In this document: one piece after another, positions 1-6,218 of the stretch
Position numbering within the stretch: the first letter of the stretch is position 1
How the letters are laid out: the number at the start of each line of letters is the position of its first letter
DNA from: Dehalococcoidia bacterium
Lineage (GTDB): Bacteria > Chloroflexota > Dehalococcoidia > UBA2979
NCBI GenBank assembly: GCA_004297315.1
Contig: SCTU01000297.1
Span: 1 to 6,895, forward strand
Length of the DNA: 6,895 bases
Direction of reading: 5' to 3'
Position numbers and translations under genes: made by a program
The notes under the pieces: model-generated
The model's input: the letters and a program-made list of their open reading frames with translations, nothing else
Told to the model about the DNA's origin: nothing
Database searches by the model: none

Positions 1-1
1 T

Positions 2-877
2 CTCAATGACCAGGTCCGTCTGGACGTCGGCGTGCAGACGCTCGCCCCCGACCTCGCCATCGTCGGGACGACGCGCGAGCACTCGATCTCGCGCGACGAA
101 GCGCTGGCCTACGCGGCCAAGCACGGCATCTCCGTCCGCCAGACGCTCGCCTCGCCATATTCGACGGACGAGAACCTCTGGGGCCGCTCAGTCGAGGCTG
201 GCGTCCTGGAAGACCCGTGGCTCGCGCCGCCCGAGGACGTCTACGAGTGGACGAAGCCGCTCGACCAGACGCCCGCGAAGCCGGTGGTCGTCGAGATCCG
301 CTTCGAGCAGGGCATCCCGGTCGCCCTCGACGGCGAACCGCTTGGCCCCGTCGCGCTCGTCGAACGGCTGAACGCCCTTGGCGGCGAGCACGGCGTCGGG
401 CGCATCGACATGATCGAGAACCGGCTCGTGGGGATTAAGTCGCGCGAGATCTACGAATCGCCCGCCGCCGTGATCCTGCTGGAGGCGCACCAGATCCTCG
501 AACAGCTCACGCTCACGAAGCAGCAGGTGCGGTTCAAGGACCGCGTCGCACAGGAATATGCGGACCTCGTCTACAACGGCCTCTGGTTCACCTCGCACCA
601 CCGCGACCTCTCGCAGTACGTGACCAGCACCCAGCGCCACGTCACCGGCGACGTGAAACTCCGCCTATGGCACGGCACGATCATGGTGCAGGGCCGCCGC
701 GCTGAGAAGAGCCTCTACTCGCAGGAACTTGCGACCTACAACAAGGCCGGCGACCTCTTCGACCAGTCGCACGCGCAGGGCTTTATCAAACTGCACGGCC
801 TTCAGGCACAGATCCAGGCCCACCGCCAGATGCTCACCGAACCGGGCGACCTACTCCGCCTTGCGAGCCCGGACTAG
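2..877 (+). CDS. argG: Argininosuccinate synthase, 3' part (5' end outside window)
   Basis: The enzyme joins citrulline and aspartate using ATP to form argininosuccinate, the penultimate step of arginine synthesis, in the cytoplasm. The frame is already open at base 2 and reads L-N-D-Q-V-R, matching the family's N-D-Q-V-R citrulline/aspartate-site segment. The GTG at 32 is therefore an internal valine and not the start. About 291 residues are present. The family is usually near 400, so roughly the first 110, including the N-terminal ATP-loop (SGGLDTS), are missing. Other family landmarks are SPYSTDENLWGRS, EDPW, GRIDMIENRLVGIKSRE, and a C-terminal tail with W-H-G and Y-N-K-A-G-D-L-F-D-Q. The residue before N-D-Q is Leu, where many family members have Gly (GKGNDQVR). 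The reading frame is intact to TAG at 875-877. A strong hairpin follows 20 bases later. The identification is near certain. Confidence 0.96.
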   Translation, partial: LNDQVRLDVGVQTLAPDLAIVGTTREHSISRDEALAYAAKHGISVRQTLASPYSTDENLWGRSVEAGVLEDPWLAPPEDVYEWTKPLDQTPAKPVVVEIRFEQGIPVALDGEPLGPVALVERLNALGGEHGVGRIDMIENRLVGIKSREIYESPAAVILLEAHQILEQLTLTKQQVRFKDRVAQEYADLVYNGLWFTSHHRDLSQYVTSTQRHVTGDVKLRLWHGTIMVQGRRAEKSLYSQELATYNKAGDLFDQSHAQGFIKLHGLQAQIQAHRQMLTEPGDLLRLASPD

Positions 878-896
878 CCGTGGCTTAGTCGAAGTT

Positions 897-922
897 GAGG
901 CGGGAGCTTTCGCTCCCGCCTC
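897..922. terminator. Hairpin between convergent argG and lipoprotein genes, likely two-way terminator
   Basis: An 11-bp perfect stem (GAGGCGGGAGC at 897-907 with GCTCCCGCCTC at 912-922) closes a 4-base loop, TTTC on the + strand and GAAA on the - strand. GAAA is a GNRA tetraloop and gives an especially stable RNA hairpin. It begins 20 bases after the argG stop and lies 27 bases past the stop of the opposing gene, so it can serve both transcripts. Neither side has a proper T-tract; only a short pyrimidine run follows on the + strand. Termination may therefore be weak, Rho-assisted, or the structure may mainly protect 3' ends. Confidence 0.65.
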
Positions 923-949
923 CTTCCAAGCAACACCGACCGCTGATGG

Positions 950-2800
950 TTACGCCCGACCAGGGTTTGACCCTTCGTCCAGCCACATCGTGCGGCTCTG
1001 GTCGTTCGCGTAGCAGAGGTAGTTACCGACCAGTCCATTCGGCCGGTAGTTCAGCACGTAGTTGTGCCAAGCGTTTCGGTTGAGTGCCACGGGCCACCAT
1101 GCCTGGTAGACCTCGTCGTGGATCAGCGTGTTGATCTGGTTCCAGATCTCCTTCTGCGCCGCTGCATTCGTCTCAGCCCGCTGCTTCAGCAGCAGCGCGT
1201 CCAACTTTGGATCCTCGATCGAGCCGTAGTTCAGGCTCCCCTTCGAGGAATAGAACGGCGACAACCACTGATCCATCGAGAAGCCGGGAGGACCCCACAG
1301 GAAGCCGATGAGGTCCTTGAAGCTCCGGCTCGACATCTGGGTCACGTGCGTCGGGTTGTCCAAGTCCTTGAAGGTGATCTTCACCTCTTTGAGGTTGTTG
1401 TTGATCCCGGGGATCACGATGCCGGAGAACTGGTCCTTGTTGTAGAACGAGGCCAGTTCCAGGGTGAGCGGCTTGGCCGTCGTGTACCCCGCCGCTTGCA
1501 TCATCTTGGAAGCCTCGGCCGGGTTGAACACGTACCACGGACCGTTCACCTTCGCCGTCGGGTATTTGTCGTACATGAACGGCCACGGCATCGGCGACTG
1601 CGAGAACGGTCCTTCCGGGTTCTGGTTGTCGCCGCCGTTGTTCGCCAGGTCGAAGTCCTTGCGGTCAAAGGCCAACGAGAGCGCCCGACGGATCCGCTCG
1701 TCCTTGAAGATCGGGTTCTTCATCTGGTACTGCCAGCCGTTGACGTTCGCCCCGCGCGACACCGGGGCCGTCTGGCCGACCATGTCGTCGTTGTTCTCCG
1801 CAAATACGTCATTGAACTGCTGTTTGTTGATGCCGCTGTACTCGAAATAGTTGTCCGTCTTGAACCCAGCGCGCCAGGCATTCGCGTCATCTTGGACGTA
1901 CAGTTCGACCTGGTCGACGTACGGCAGGCCGTTCTCGAAATAGTCCGGATTCTTCTTGAAGACGGAGCGCTGCTTTTTCGTCCATTCTGTCTGGATGAAC
2001 GGGCCGGTGCCCATCGCCTTCTCCTGGCGCAGGGTCTCGTTGTCGATCAGCTCCTTCATGTACAGGAAGGACCACGCGCCGACTTCCTTCGGGAAGTCAT
2101 TCTTCGGGCCATTGAGCGTCACCTTGACGGTGTACTTGTCCGGCGTCTCGGTCTTCGTGATGTCCGAGAACACGTCCTTCTGCGACCCGGCCAGGTAGAG
2201 CTTGATCGACTGCGCGACGTCTTCCGCGTTGAACTCGCGGCCCGAGAGTGGGGCGACGTTGTGCGTCTTCACGCCCTTGCGCAGGCTGAAGACCCAGGTC
2301 TGACCCTTGTCCGGTGACTCCCACTTCTCGGCGAGGTCGGGCTCGACCTCGACATTGAACGGGTCGGCCAGCGGGCCAAGCTTCGGACGGGTCAGCTTGT
2401 TGGTGACGAGCGCCTGCGTCATATAGATGGTGCACGAGAGGGTGCGCGAGAGGTCCATGCGCGGCGGGTCGAGGTAGCGGAACTTCAGCGTTCCGCCATA
2501 CTTGGCGTTCGCCTTCGGGTTGCGCTCGGCGGCGGATGCCGGCACGGGGCCCTCATACAGACCCGCCTTGACGCGTACCTGATCCTTCGCGACGGGAGTG
2601 CCGCCCTCTTCGGCCTTGCTGACGGCACCGCCCTTGCTGACGTCCTGCAGGCGGCCGGCATCCCCGCCGGACTCTCCTGAGTCGCTCTTCTTGCCGCCGC
2701 ATCCAATCAGCGCGGCGCCCGCGAGGCCCGCGAGGCCCACGCCCGCACCGCGCAACGCCATCCGTCGGCTGACGCGCCCCGTCCAGTAGTTTGAGTCCAC
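950..2800 (-). CDS. Family-5 ABC solute-binding lipoprotein (peptide/nickel-type), Tat leader
   Basis: This is a 616-residue extracytoplasmic binding protein of the SBP_bac_5 (DppA/OppA/NikA) family, which captures a ligand for an ABC importer. The leader has S-R-R-M-A-L-R (twin Arg 12-13), a G/A/L core, and a lipobox L-I-G with lipidated Cys34, suggesting Tat export and membrane anchoring. A polar Gly/Ser/Lys linker follows, then the binding fold from about residue 101 (YGGTL). Family landmarks are EPDLAEKWE (153-161), GTGPF (264-268), NPDYF (284-288), DERIRRALSLAFDRK (367-381), NPAEASKMMQAAGY (426-439) and DPKLDALL (530-537). The GTG at 2800 was chosen because GGAGGAGGG sits 6 bases upstream; a TTG at 2803 is possible. 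A longer frame from TTG 2887 would begin inside the -10 box. No permease or ATPase gene lies beside it, and the ligand cannot be inferred. Peptide, nickel and sugar binders share this fold. Confidence 0.93.
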   Translation of the reverse strand: MDSNYWTGRVSRRMALRGAGVGLAGLAGAALIGCGGKKSDSGESGGDAGRLQDVSKGGAVSKAEEGGTPVAKDQVRVKAGLYEGPVPASAAERNPKANAKYGGTLKFRYLDPPRMDLSRTLSCTIYMTQALVTNKLTRPKLGPLADPFNVEVEPDLAEKWESPDKGQTWVFSLRKGVKTHNVAPLSGREFNAEDVAQSIKLYLAGSQKDVFSDITKTETPDKYTVKVTLNGPKNDFPKEVGAWSFLYMKELIDNETLRQEKAMGTGPFIQTEWTKKQRSVFKKNPDYFENGLPYVDQVELYVQDDANAWRAGFKTDNYFEYSGINKQQFNDVFAENNDDMVGQTAPVSRGANVNGWQYQMKNPIFKDERIRRALSLAFDRKDFDLANNGGDNQNPEGPFSQSPMPWPFMYDKYPTAKVNGPWYVFNPAEASKMMQAAGYTTAKPLTLELASFYNKDQFSGIVIPGINNNLKEVKITFKDLDNPTHVTQMSSRSFKDLIGFLWGPPGFSMDQWLSPFYSSKGSLNYGSIEDPKLDALLLKQRAETNAAAQKEIWNQINTLIHDEVYQAWWPVALNRNAWHNYVLNYRPNGLVGNYLCYANDQSRTMWLDEGSNPGRA

Positions 2801-2805
2801 CAATT

Positions 2806-2814
2806 CCCTCCTCC
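2806..2814 (-). promoter_or_regulatory. Shine-Dalgarno site that sets the lipoprotein start
   Basis: On the - strand GGAGGAGGG reads 2814 to 2806 and contains the full AGGAGG core (2812-2807). It lies 6 bases before GTG (2800-2798) and 3 bases before TTG (2803-2801). The spacing favours GTG, which puts the twin-arginine motif at residues 12-13, as expected for a signal peptide. Confidence 0.8.
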
Positions 2815-2883
2815 GCTCGACACGCCACTGCGCGACATTCGTCCGAGTGAGAGATATGGGCGCGCTGGCTGCCGAACGGGCGG

Positions 2884-2912
2884 ACAATAGCCGTCGTGTC
2901 GGGGCTTCACAA
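2884..2912 (-). promoter_or_regulatory. Sigma-70-like promoter for the solute-binding lipoprotein
   Basis: On the - strand, TTGTGA (-35, 2912-2907) and TATTGT (-10, 2889-2884) are separated by exactly 17 bases. Each box matches the consensus at 4 of 6 positions, including the most important T-A...T bases of the -10. A start of transcription near 2877 would leave a leader of about 75 bases before GTG 2800. This agrees with the start chosen for the gene and excludes a TTG start at 2887. Confidence 0.55.
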
Positions 2913-2983
2913 GCCTTCGCCGCTTACGTCACCGTCAGATTCCCTTGATTTGGTGAGTTCACCTCGCTCGTACCAGGCACTGG

Positions 2984-3035
2984 GACTCCCCGGAACCTGA
3001 TGCGATGCCCCGGGCGTTACTGTGCATCGGGAGTC
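2984..3035 (+). promoter_or_regulatory. Possible RNA hairpin masking the ribosome site of the membrane protein
   Basis: GACTCCC (2984-2990) can pair with GGGAGTC (3029-3035). GATGC (2999-3003, repeated at 3004-3008) can pair with GCATC (3024-3028), which directly abuts the first stem on the 3' side. The 3' arm contains GGGAG (3029-3033), the only plausible Shine-Dalgarno site for ATG 3040, so folding would hide it. The 5' side has an 8-base bulge and the loop is about 20 bases. No known riboswitch class is recognised. The structure may be coincidental in GC-rich DNA. Confidence 0.35.
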
Positions 3036-3039
3036 GCCG

Positions 3040-3576
3040 ATGAACTGGCTCGTTGTCGTCCCGGTCGTCCTGGCGAAGTTCCTGCTGCCGGTCGCCCTCA
3101 TCTGGTTCCCGTTCGCCGCAGGGTGGGCGAACTTCGTCCTCGACACCGTGGATGGCGACCTGCTAATCCCTGCCGGCCTCGGGAACTCCCTCGACCCGAA
3201 CGAGAACCACCTCTACCAGAACATCGACAAGGCCGCCGATTACACGACATACGTCTTCATGGTGGTCGCCGCGTGGAAGTGGCCTGTGCGGAAGTGGATC
3301 GTCGGCCTGTTCGTCCTGCGGACGGTCGGGCAGACGGCGTTCTTCGTCACGCAGAACGAGTTGATGCTGCTGTTCTTCCCGAACTTTCTCGAGCCACTGT
3401 TCCTCGTCTGCGCCACCCTGCTCCACTTCAAGCGGGCGGCCGCCTGGGACCACCTCGTCCGCCACCGCTACATCTACGGCGCCGCGATCTTCATCTACAA
3501 GATGCAGGACGAGGTGCTCACCCACCTCGTCGACTTCGACCGCTCGGATGCCATCGCCCGCCTCTTCGGCCGCTGA
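3040..3576 (+). CDS. Small polytopic membrane protein of unknown function
   Basis: I do not recognise this 178-residue protein. It has about four or five hydrophobic segments: roughly residues 3-33 (long, perhaps two passes), 68-79, 86-103, 108-128 and 143-153. A polar, Asn/Asp-rich stretch lies at 35-67. That stretch carries D35-T-V-D38-G39 and later D63-K-A-A-D67. These resemble the two acidic halves of the CDP-alcohol phosphotransferase signature (D-x2-D-G ... D-x3-D), but the A-R pair and the middle Gly are absent and the spacing is 7 residues longer. ATG 3040 was chosen over GTG 3022 because GGGAG (3029-3033) lies 6 bases upstream and the hydrophobic segment then begins at once. It diverges from the lipoprotein gene and ends 65 bases before argH. 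No clear promoter was found. A real gene is very likely because membrane periodicity and codon use are sustained; the function is open. Confidence 0.8.
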   Translation: MNWLVVVPVVLAKFLLPVALIWFPFAAGWANFVLDTVDGDLLIPAGLGNSLDPNENHLYQNIDKAADYTTYVFMVVAAWKWPVRKWIVGLFVLRTVGQTAFFVTQNELMLLFFPNFLEPLFLVCATLLHFKRAAAWDHLVRHRYIYGAAIFIYKMQDEVLTHLVDFDRSDAIARLFGR

Positions 3577-3629
3577 CCGGCCGGCCGCCGCGCGCGGGAT
3601 TCGGCGTCGCACCCAACCGAGGCCTCGTG

Positions 3630-3635
3630 TAGCCT
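3630..3635 (+). promoter_or_regulatory. Possible -10 box for a leaderless argH transcript
   Basis: TAGCCT fits the TAnnnT pattern and ends 6 bases before the argH ATG at 3642, the spacing expected when transcription starts at or next to the start codon. No Shine-Dalgarno sequence precedes this ATG. No convincing -35 is present 17 bases further upstream (TCGCAC). A 6-bp dyad, CGAGGC 3618-3623 with GCCTCG 3632-3637, overlaps the box. Confidence 0.35.
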
Positions 3636-3641
3636 CGCAGC

Positions 3642-5054
3642 ATGACCCAGCCCGGCGAAGGCTCATCGAAACTCTGGGGCGGCCGGTTCTCCGGCGAGAC
3701 CGACGCGCTCGTCGAGGCGTTCAACGCCTCGATCGACTTCGACCGCCGGCTCTACCGCGAAGACATCGAGGGCTCGATCGCGCACGCCTCGATGCTTGCG
3801 GCGCAGGGCATCATCTCTGCCGCCGACCGTGACGCCATCGTCGCCGGGCTCGATGCGATCCGCGCTGAGATCGAGGGCGGCACCTTCGCCTTCCGGCTCG
3901 ACCGGGAGGACATCCACCTCAACATCGAGGCAGCGCTCATCGAGCGCGTCGGCGACGCGGGGCGACGGCTGCACACGGCGCGATCGCGGAACGACCAGGT
4001 CGCGACCGACACCCGTCTGCACACACGCGCCGCCTGCGACGCGATCATCGAAGCGCTACGCGGCCTGCGTGCCGCCTTCCTCGACCTCGCGGAACGCGAG
4101 GCAGGCACGGCCATGCCGGGCTACACCCACCTCCAGCGTGCGCAGCCGGTACTGCTGTCCCATCACCTGCAGGCGTACGAAGCGATGCTCGCGCGCGACA
4201 CCGAGCGGTTTGCGCAGGCGCGGGCGCGGGCCAACGTCCTCCCGCTCGGTGCGGGCGCACTCGCCGGCGTGACCTACCCGGTCGACCGCGAGGCCGTCGC
4301 CAAGGCCCTCGGCTTCGACGGCGTCGCCGAGAACTCCCTCGACGCCGTCTCCGACCGCGACTTCGTGGTGGAGGTGCATGCCGCAGCGGCGCTCGCGATG
4401 GTGCACCTGTCGAGGTTCGCCGAGGAGGTCATCCTCTGGTCGACGGCAGAGTTCGGCTTCCTCCACCTCGACGACCGCTACTCCACGGGCTCGAGCATCA
4501 TGCCGCAGAAGAAGAACCCGGACGTGGCCGAGCTGACGCGCGGCAAGAGCGCGCGCGTCATCGGCAACCTCGTCCAGGCGCTCACGATGCTCAAGGGGCA
4601 GCCGCTCGCCTACAACAAGGACAACCAGGAGGACAAGGAGTCACTGTTCGACACGATCGACACGCTGCTCGTCTGCCTGCGTGTCACGACCGGCATGCTG
4701 TCCACGATGGCCTTCGACCGCGAGCACATGCGTGCCGCCGCCGTCGCCAACTTCGCGCTCGCCACCGACATCGCGGACTACCTCACGAAGAAGGGCGTCC
4801 CCTTCCGCGAGGCGCACGAAGCCGTCGGCGCACTCGTCGCCCGCTGCGAGCGCGAGGGGCGCACGTTCGAGGACCTAACGCTGGAGGATTATCGCCTCGC
4901 GCATGCCGCGTTCGAGCAGGACGTGCTTGCGATCGACCTGGACGCTGCGCTCGCCGCGCGCGACGTGCCCGGCGGCACCGCCCCGCGACGCGTCAACGAG
5001 GCGCGTGCCGCCGCCCGCGCCCGCCTGGCCGCCGAGACCTCGAGGCCCCGGTAG
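3642..5054 (+). CDS. argH: Argininosuccinate lyase
   Basis: The enzyme splits argininosuccinate into arginine and fumarate, the last step of arginine synthesis. It is a cytoplasmic homotetramer of the fumarase/aspartase superfamily whose active sites are built from three subunits. At 470 residues it has normal family length. Landmarks in order are the N-terminal LWGGRF (11-16), HTARSRNDQVATD (111-123), the MPGYTHLQRAQP block with catalytic His163, and the mobile signature loop GSSIMPQKKNPD (283-294) carrying the catalytic serine (Ser284/285). A D-N-Q-E-D-K-E segment (327-333) and a C-terminal helical domain follow. No key residue is missing. ATG 3642 places LWGGRF at the usual distance from the N terminus. 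No Shine-Dalgarno site is visible; see the TAGCCT box just upstream. Its stop overlaps the rpe start by one base (TAGTG), which implies co-transcription and translational coupling. argG lies upstream on the same strand but not in the same operon. Confidence 0.98.
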   Translation: MTQPGEGSSKLWGGRFSGETDALVEAFNASIDFDRRLYREDIEGSIAHASMLAAQGIISAADRDAIVAGLDAIRAEIEGGTFAFRLDREDIHLNIEAALIERVGDAGRRLHTARSRNDQVATDTRLHTRAACDAIIEALRGLRAAFLDLAEREAGTAMPGYTHLQRAQPVLLSHHLQAYEAMLARDTERFAQARARANVLPLGAGALAGVTYPVDREAVAKALGFDGVAENSLDAVSDRDFVVEVHAAAALAMVHLSRFAEEVILWSTAEFGFLHLDDRYSTGSSIMPQKKNPDVAELTRGKSARVIGNLVQALTMLKGQPLAYNKDNQEDKESLFDTIDTLLVCLRVTTGMLSTMAFDREHMRAAAVANFALATDIADYLTKKGVPFREAHEAVGALVARCEREGRTFEDLTLEDYRLAHAAFEQDVLAIDLDAALAARDVPGGTAPRRVNEARAAARARLAAETSRPR

Positions 5055-5728
5055 TGCCGAGGGCGCTGATCGCCCCGAGCATCCTCACCGCCGACTTCGG
5101 CCGCCTTGCCGAGCAGGTCCGCGCCGCCGAGGCGGGGGGCGCAGACCTCTGGCACCTCGACGTGATGGACGGCCACTTCGTCCCGCCGATCTCGTTCGGC
5201 CGCGAGGTGGTCGCCGCGGTACGCGCGGCCTCCGCCCTCTTTATCGAGGCGCACTTGATGGTCGCGAAGCCGGCGGAGCAATTCGCCGACATCGCCGCCG
5301 CCGGCGCGCAGCGCCTCGTGTTCCACTACGAGGCCGTGCGCGACATCGACGCCACCCGCGAGCACATCCAGGCCGCGCGCGCCCTCGGCTGCGAGGCTGG
5401 CATCGCGATCAACCCGGAGACGCCAGCCGATGCGCTCTTCCCGCTGCTCGACGCCCTCGACGAGGTGATCGTGATGCTGATCCGCCCCGGCTGGGGCGGC
5501 CAGCAGATGCAGCCCGCGCTCCTCGACAAGGTCCGCACGCTCCGCGCTCGCGCGAACGCCGCCGGCCTCGCGCTGCTGATCGAGGTGGACGGCGGCGTGA
5601 AGGCGCACAACGCCTCGATGTGCGTAGACGCGGGGGCGACGCTGCTGGTAGCGGGGTCAGCCGTGTTCAACGACACACAAACGCCTGAAGAGGCGCTGGC
5701 AGGGTTGCGAGCGAGGATCGCCCCCTAA
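5054..5728 (+). CDS. rpe: Ribulose-phosphate 3-epimerase
   Basis: The enzyme interconverts D-ribulose 5-phosphate and D-xylulose 5-phosphate in the pentose phosphate or Calvin pathway, in the cytoplasm, using a metal held in a TIM barrel. It is 224 residues long, normal for the family. Motifs are IAPSILTADF (6-15, Ser9), HLDVMDGHFVP (34-44; metal ligands His34 and Asp36, the latter also catalytic), His67 in HLMV, INPETP (119-124), and VDGGV with catalytic Asp179. The C-terminal phosphate-binding stretch is AGSAVF (200-205). The flexible loop usually reading N-P-G-F-G-G-Q here reads R-P-G-W-G-G-Q (144-150), an unusual change beside the active site. The GTG start shares its G with the argH stop, so ribosome re-initiation is likely and no separate Shine-Dalgarno site is needed. 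The last four bases overlap the end of the opposing hxlR gene. Confidence 0.95.
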   Translation: MPRALIAPSILTADFGRLAEQVRAAEAGGADLWHLDVMDGHFVPPISFGREVVAAVRAASALFIEAHLMVAKPAEQFADIAAAGAQRLVFHYEAVRDIDATREHIQAARALGCEAGIAINPETPADALFPLLDALDEVIVMLIRPGWGGQQMQPALLDKVRTLRARANAAGLALLIEVDGGVKAHNASMCVDAGATLLVAGSAVFNDTQTPEEALAGLRARIAP

Positions 5729-6123
5729 ATCGCCTCAACGCCTTCGGCGCGCGCGTCATAGCGGGCGCGGGCGGCGTCGATGTCGGCGGTGTGGGCCTCG
5801 GCCCAGTGGACGAGGTCACAGATCGTCGCGAGCAGGGTCTCGCCGAGCGGGGTGAGCGCGTAGTCGACGCGGGGCGGCACCACGGGGTAGACCGTGCGCG
5901 TCACGAGGCCGTCGCGTTCGAGGCCGCGGAGGGTCACGGTCAGCATGCGCTGGCTGATGCCGTCGATGCTGCGGCGCAGGTCGCTGAAGCGCAGCGTGCC
6001 GCTGCCGCCGAGTAGATGGATGACGTGCACCGACCACTTGTCCCCGACCCGGTCGAGGACACCCCGTACGAGACATCCGTCCGCGGCCATCGCCGCCGGA
6101 TTCATCAGCATCTCGGCGTCCAT
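5725..6123 (-). CDS. HxlR-family (DUF24) winged-helix transcriptional regulator
   Basis: This is a 132-residue DNA-binding protein of the HxlR/MarR-like group. Its typical order is an N-terminal Cys (C17 in DGCLVRG), a GDKWS core (around 27-31, canonical G-x-K-W), and FSDLRR then ISQRMLTVTLRGLERDGLV (56-74, recognition helix region). Next comes the wing VTRTVYPVVPPRVDYALTPLG (74-94). These are close to textbook for the family. A second Cys is at 102. Some relatives (YodB, HypR, QorR) sense oxidants or quinone-like electrophiles through the N-terminal Cys, so redox sensing is possible but not shown. ATG 6123 was chosen because GGAGG (6133-6129) lies 5 bases upstream. In-frame starts at 6150 and 6180 lack such a site and would add a basic tail with no family resemblance. 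It is divergent from yceI and probably autoregulated. Its TAG overlaps the rpe stop. Confidence 0.93.
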   Translation of the reverse strand: MDAEMLMNPAAMAADGCLVRGVLDRVGDKWSVHVIHLLGGSGTLRFSDLRRSIDGISQRMLTVTLRGLERDGLVTRTVYPVVPPRVDYALTPLGETLLATICDLVHWAEAHTADIDAARARYDARAEGVEAI

Positions 6124-6128
6124 TACTG

Positions 6129-6133
6129 CCTCC
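6129..6133 (-). promoter_or_regulatory. Shine-Dalgarno site that sets the hxlR-family start
   Basis: On the - strand GGAGG (6133-6129) is followed by 5 bases and then ATG 6123. This selects the shorter of three possible in-frame starts. Confidence 0.7.
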
Positions 6134-6159
6134 AGACCGCTACCCGTCATCCGCCAGTT

Positions 6160-6191
6160 ACTCCAACGTGCCCGACGCACTCCAAAGTGCC
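6160..6191. repeat. 13-bp direct repeat pair, second copy within a dyad (candidate operator)
   Basis: ACTCCAACGTGCC (6160-6172) recurs as ACTCCAAAGTGCC (6179-6191), with 12 of 13 bases the same and starts 19 bases apart. The second copy lies within a perfect 5-4-5 inverted repeat, GCACT-CCAA-AGTGC (6177-6190). The pair sits in the leader of the hxlR-family gene, a natural place for autorepression. The shared CCAAAG core appears again at 6249-6254 near a second dyad. Confidence 0.45.
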
Positions 6192-6202
6192 GTCTTCACA
6201 AG

Positions 6203-6217
6203 AGCCCCTTCGGGGCT
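6203..6217. other. Compact GC hairpin in the hxlR/yceI intergenic region
   Basis: AGCCCC (6203-6208) pairs with GGGGCT (6212-6217) across a 3-base loop (TTC), a perfect 6-bp stem. It falls just downstream of the proposed -10 of the regulator gene, so it would lie at or near the 5' end of that transcript. There it might stabilise or attenuate it. No T-tract follows on either strand, so an intrinsic terminator is unlikely. Confidence 0.4.
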
Positions 6218-6218
6218 G

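Noticed and set aside
32..34. GTG at 32 as the start of argG
   Set aside because: The frame is open back to base 2 and encodes the conserved N-D-Q-V-R segment, so the codon is an internal valine in a gene cut by the window edge.
1064..2317. Long + strand open frame (417 codons) opposite the lipoprotein gene
   Set aside because: It is antisense to a clear family-5 binding protein, is rich in Arg/Val/Leu as expected of a GC-rich shadow frame, and shows no family motif.
2801..2887. Longer N terminus of the lipoprotein from TTG 2887
   Set aside because: That codon lies inside the likely -10 box and the extra 29 residues would push the twin-Arg motif too far in. GTG 2800 has a strong Shine-Dalgarno site.
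2952..2963. GGTGA-GT-TCACC dyad as an operator between the divergent lipoprotein and membrane protein genes
   Set aside because: It is a single short dyad with no regulator gene nearby and no clear promoter overlap; it is too likely by chance to list as a feature.
3022..3039. GTG 3022 as the start of the membrane protein
   Set aside because: It has no ribosome site of its own and would itself encode the GGGAG that serves ATG 3040.
4889..5608. Minus-strand 239-codon frame across argH and rpe
   Set aside because: It is a mirror of two confidently identified genes, with low-complexity composition and no recognisable motif.
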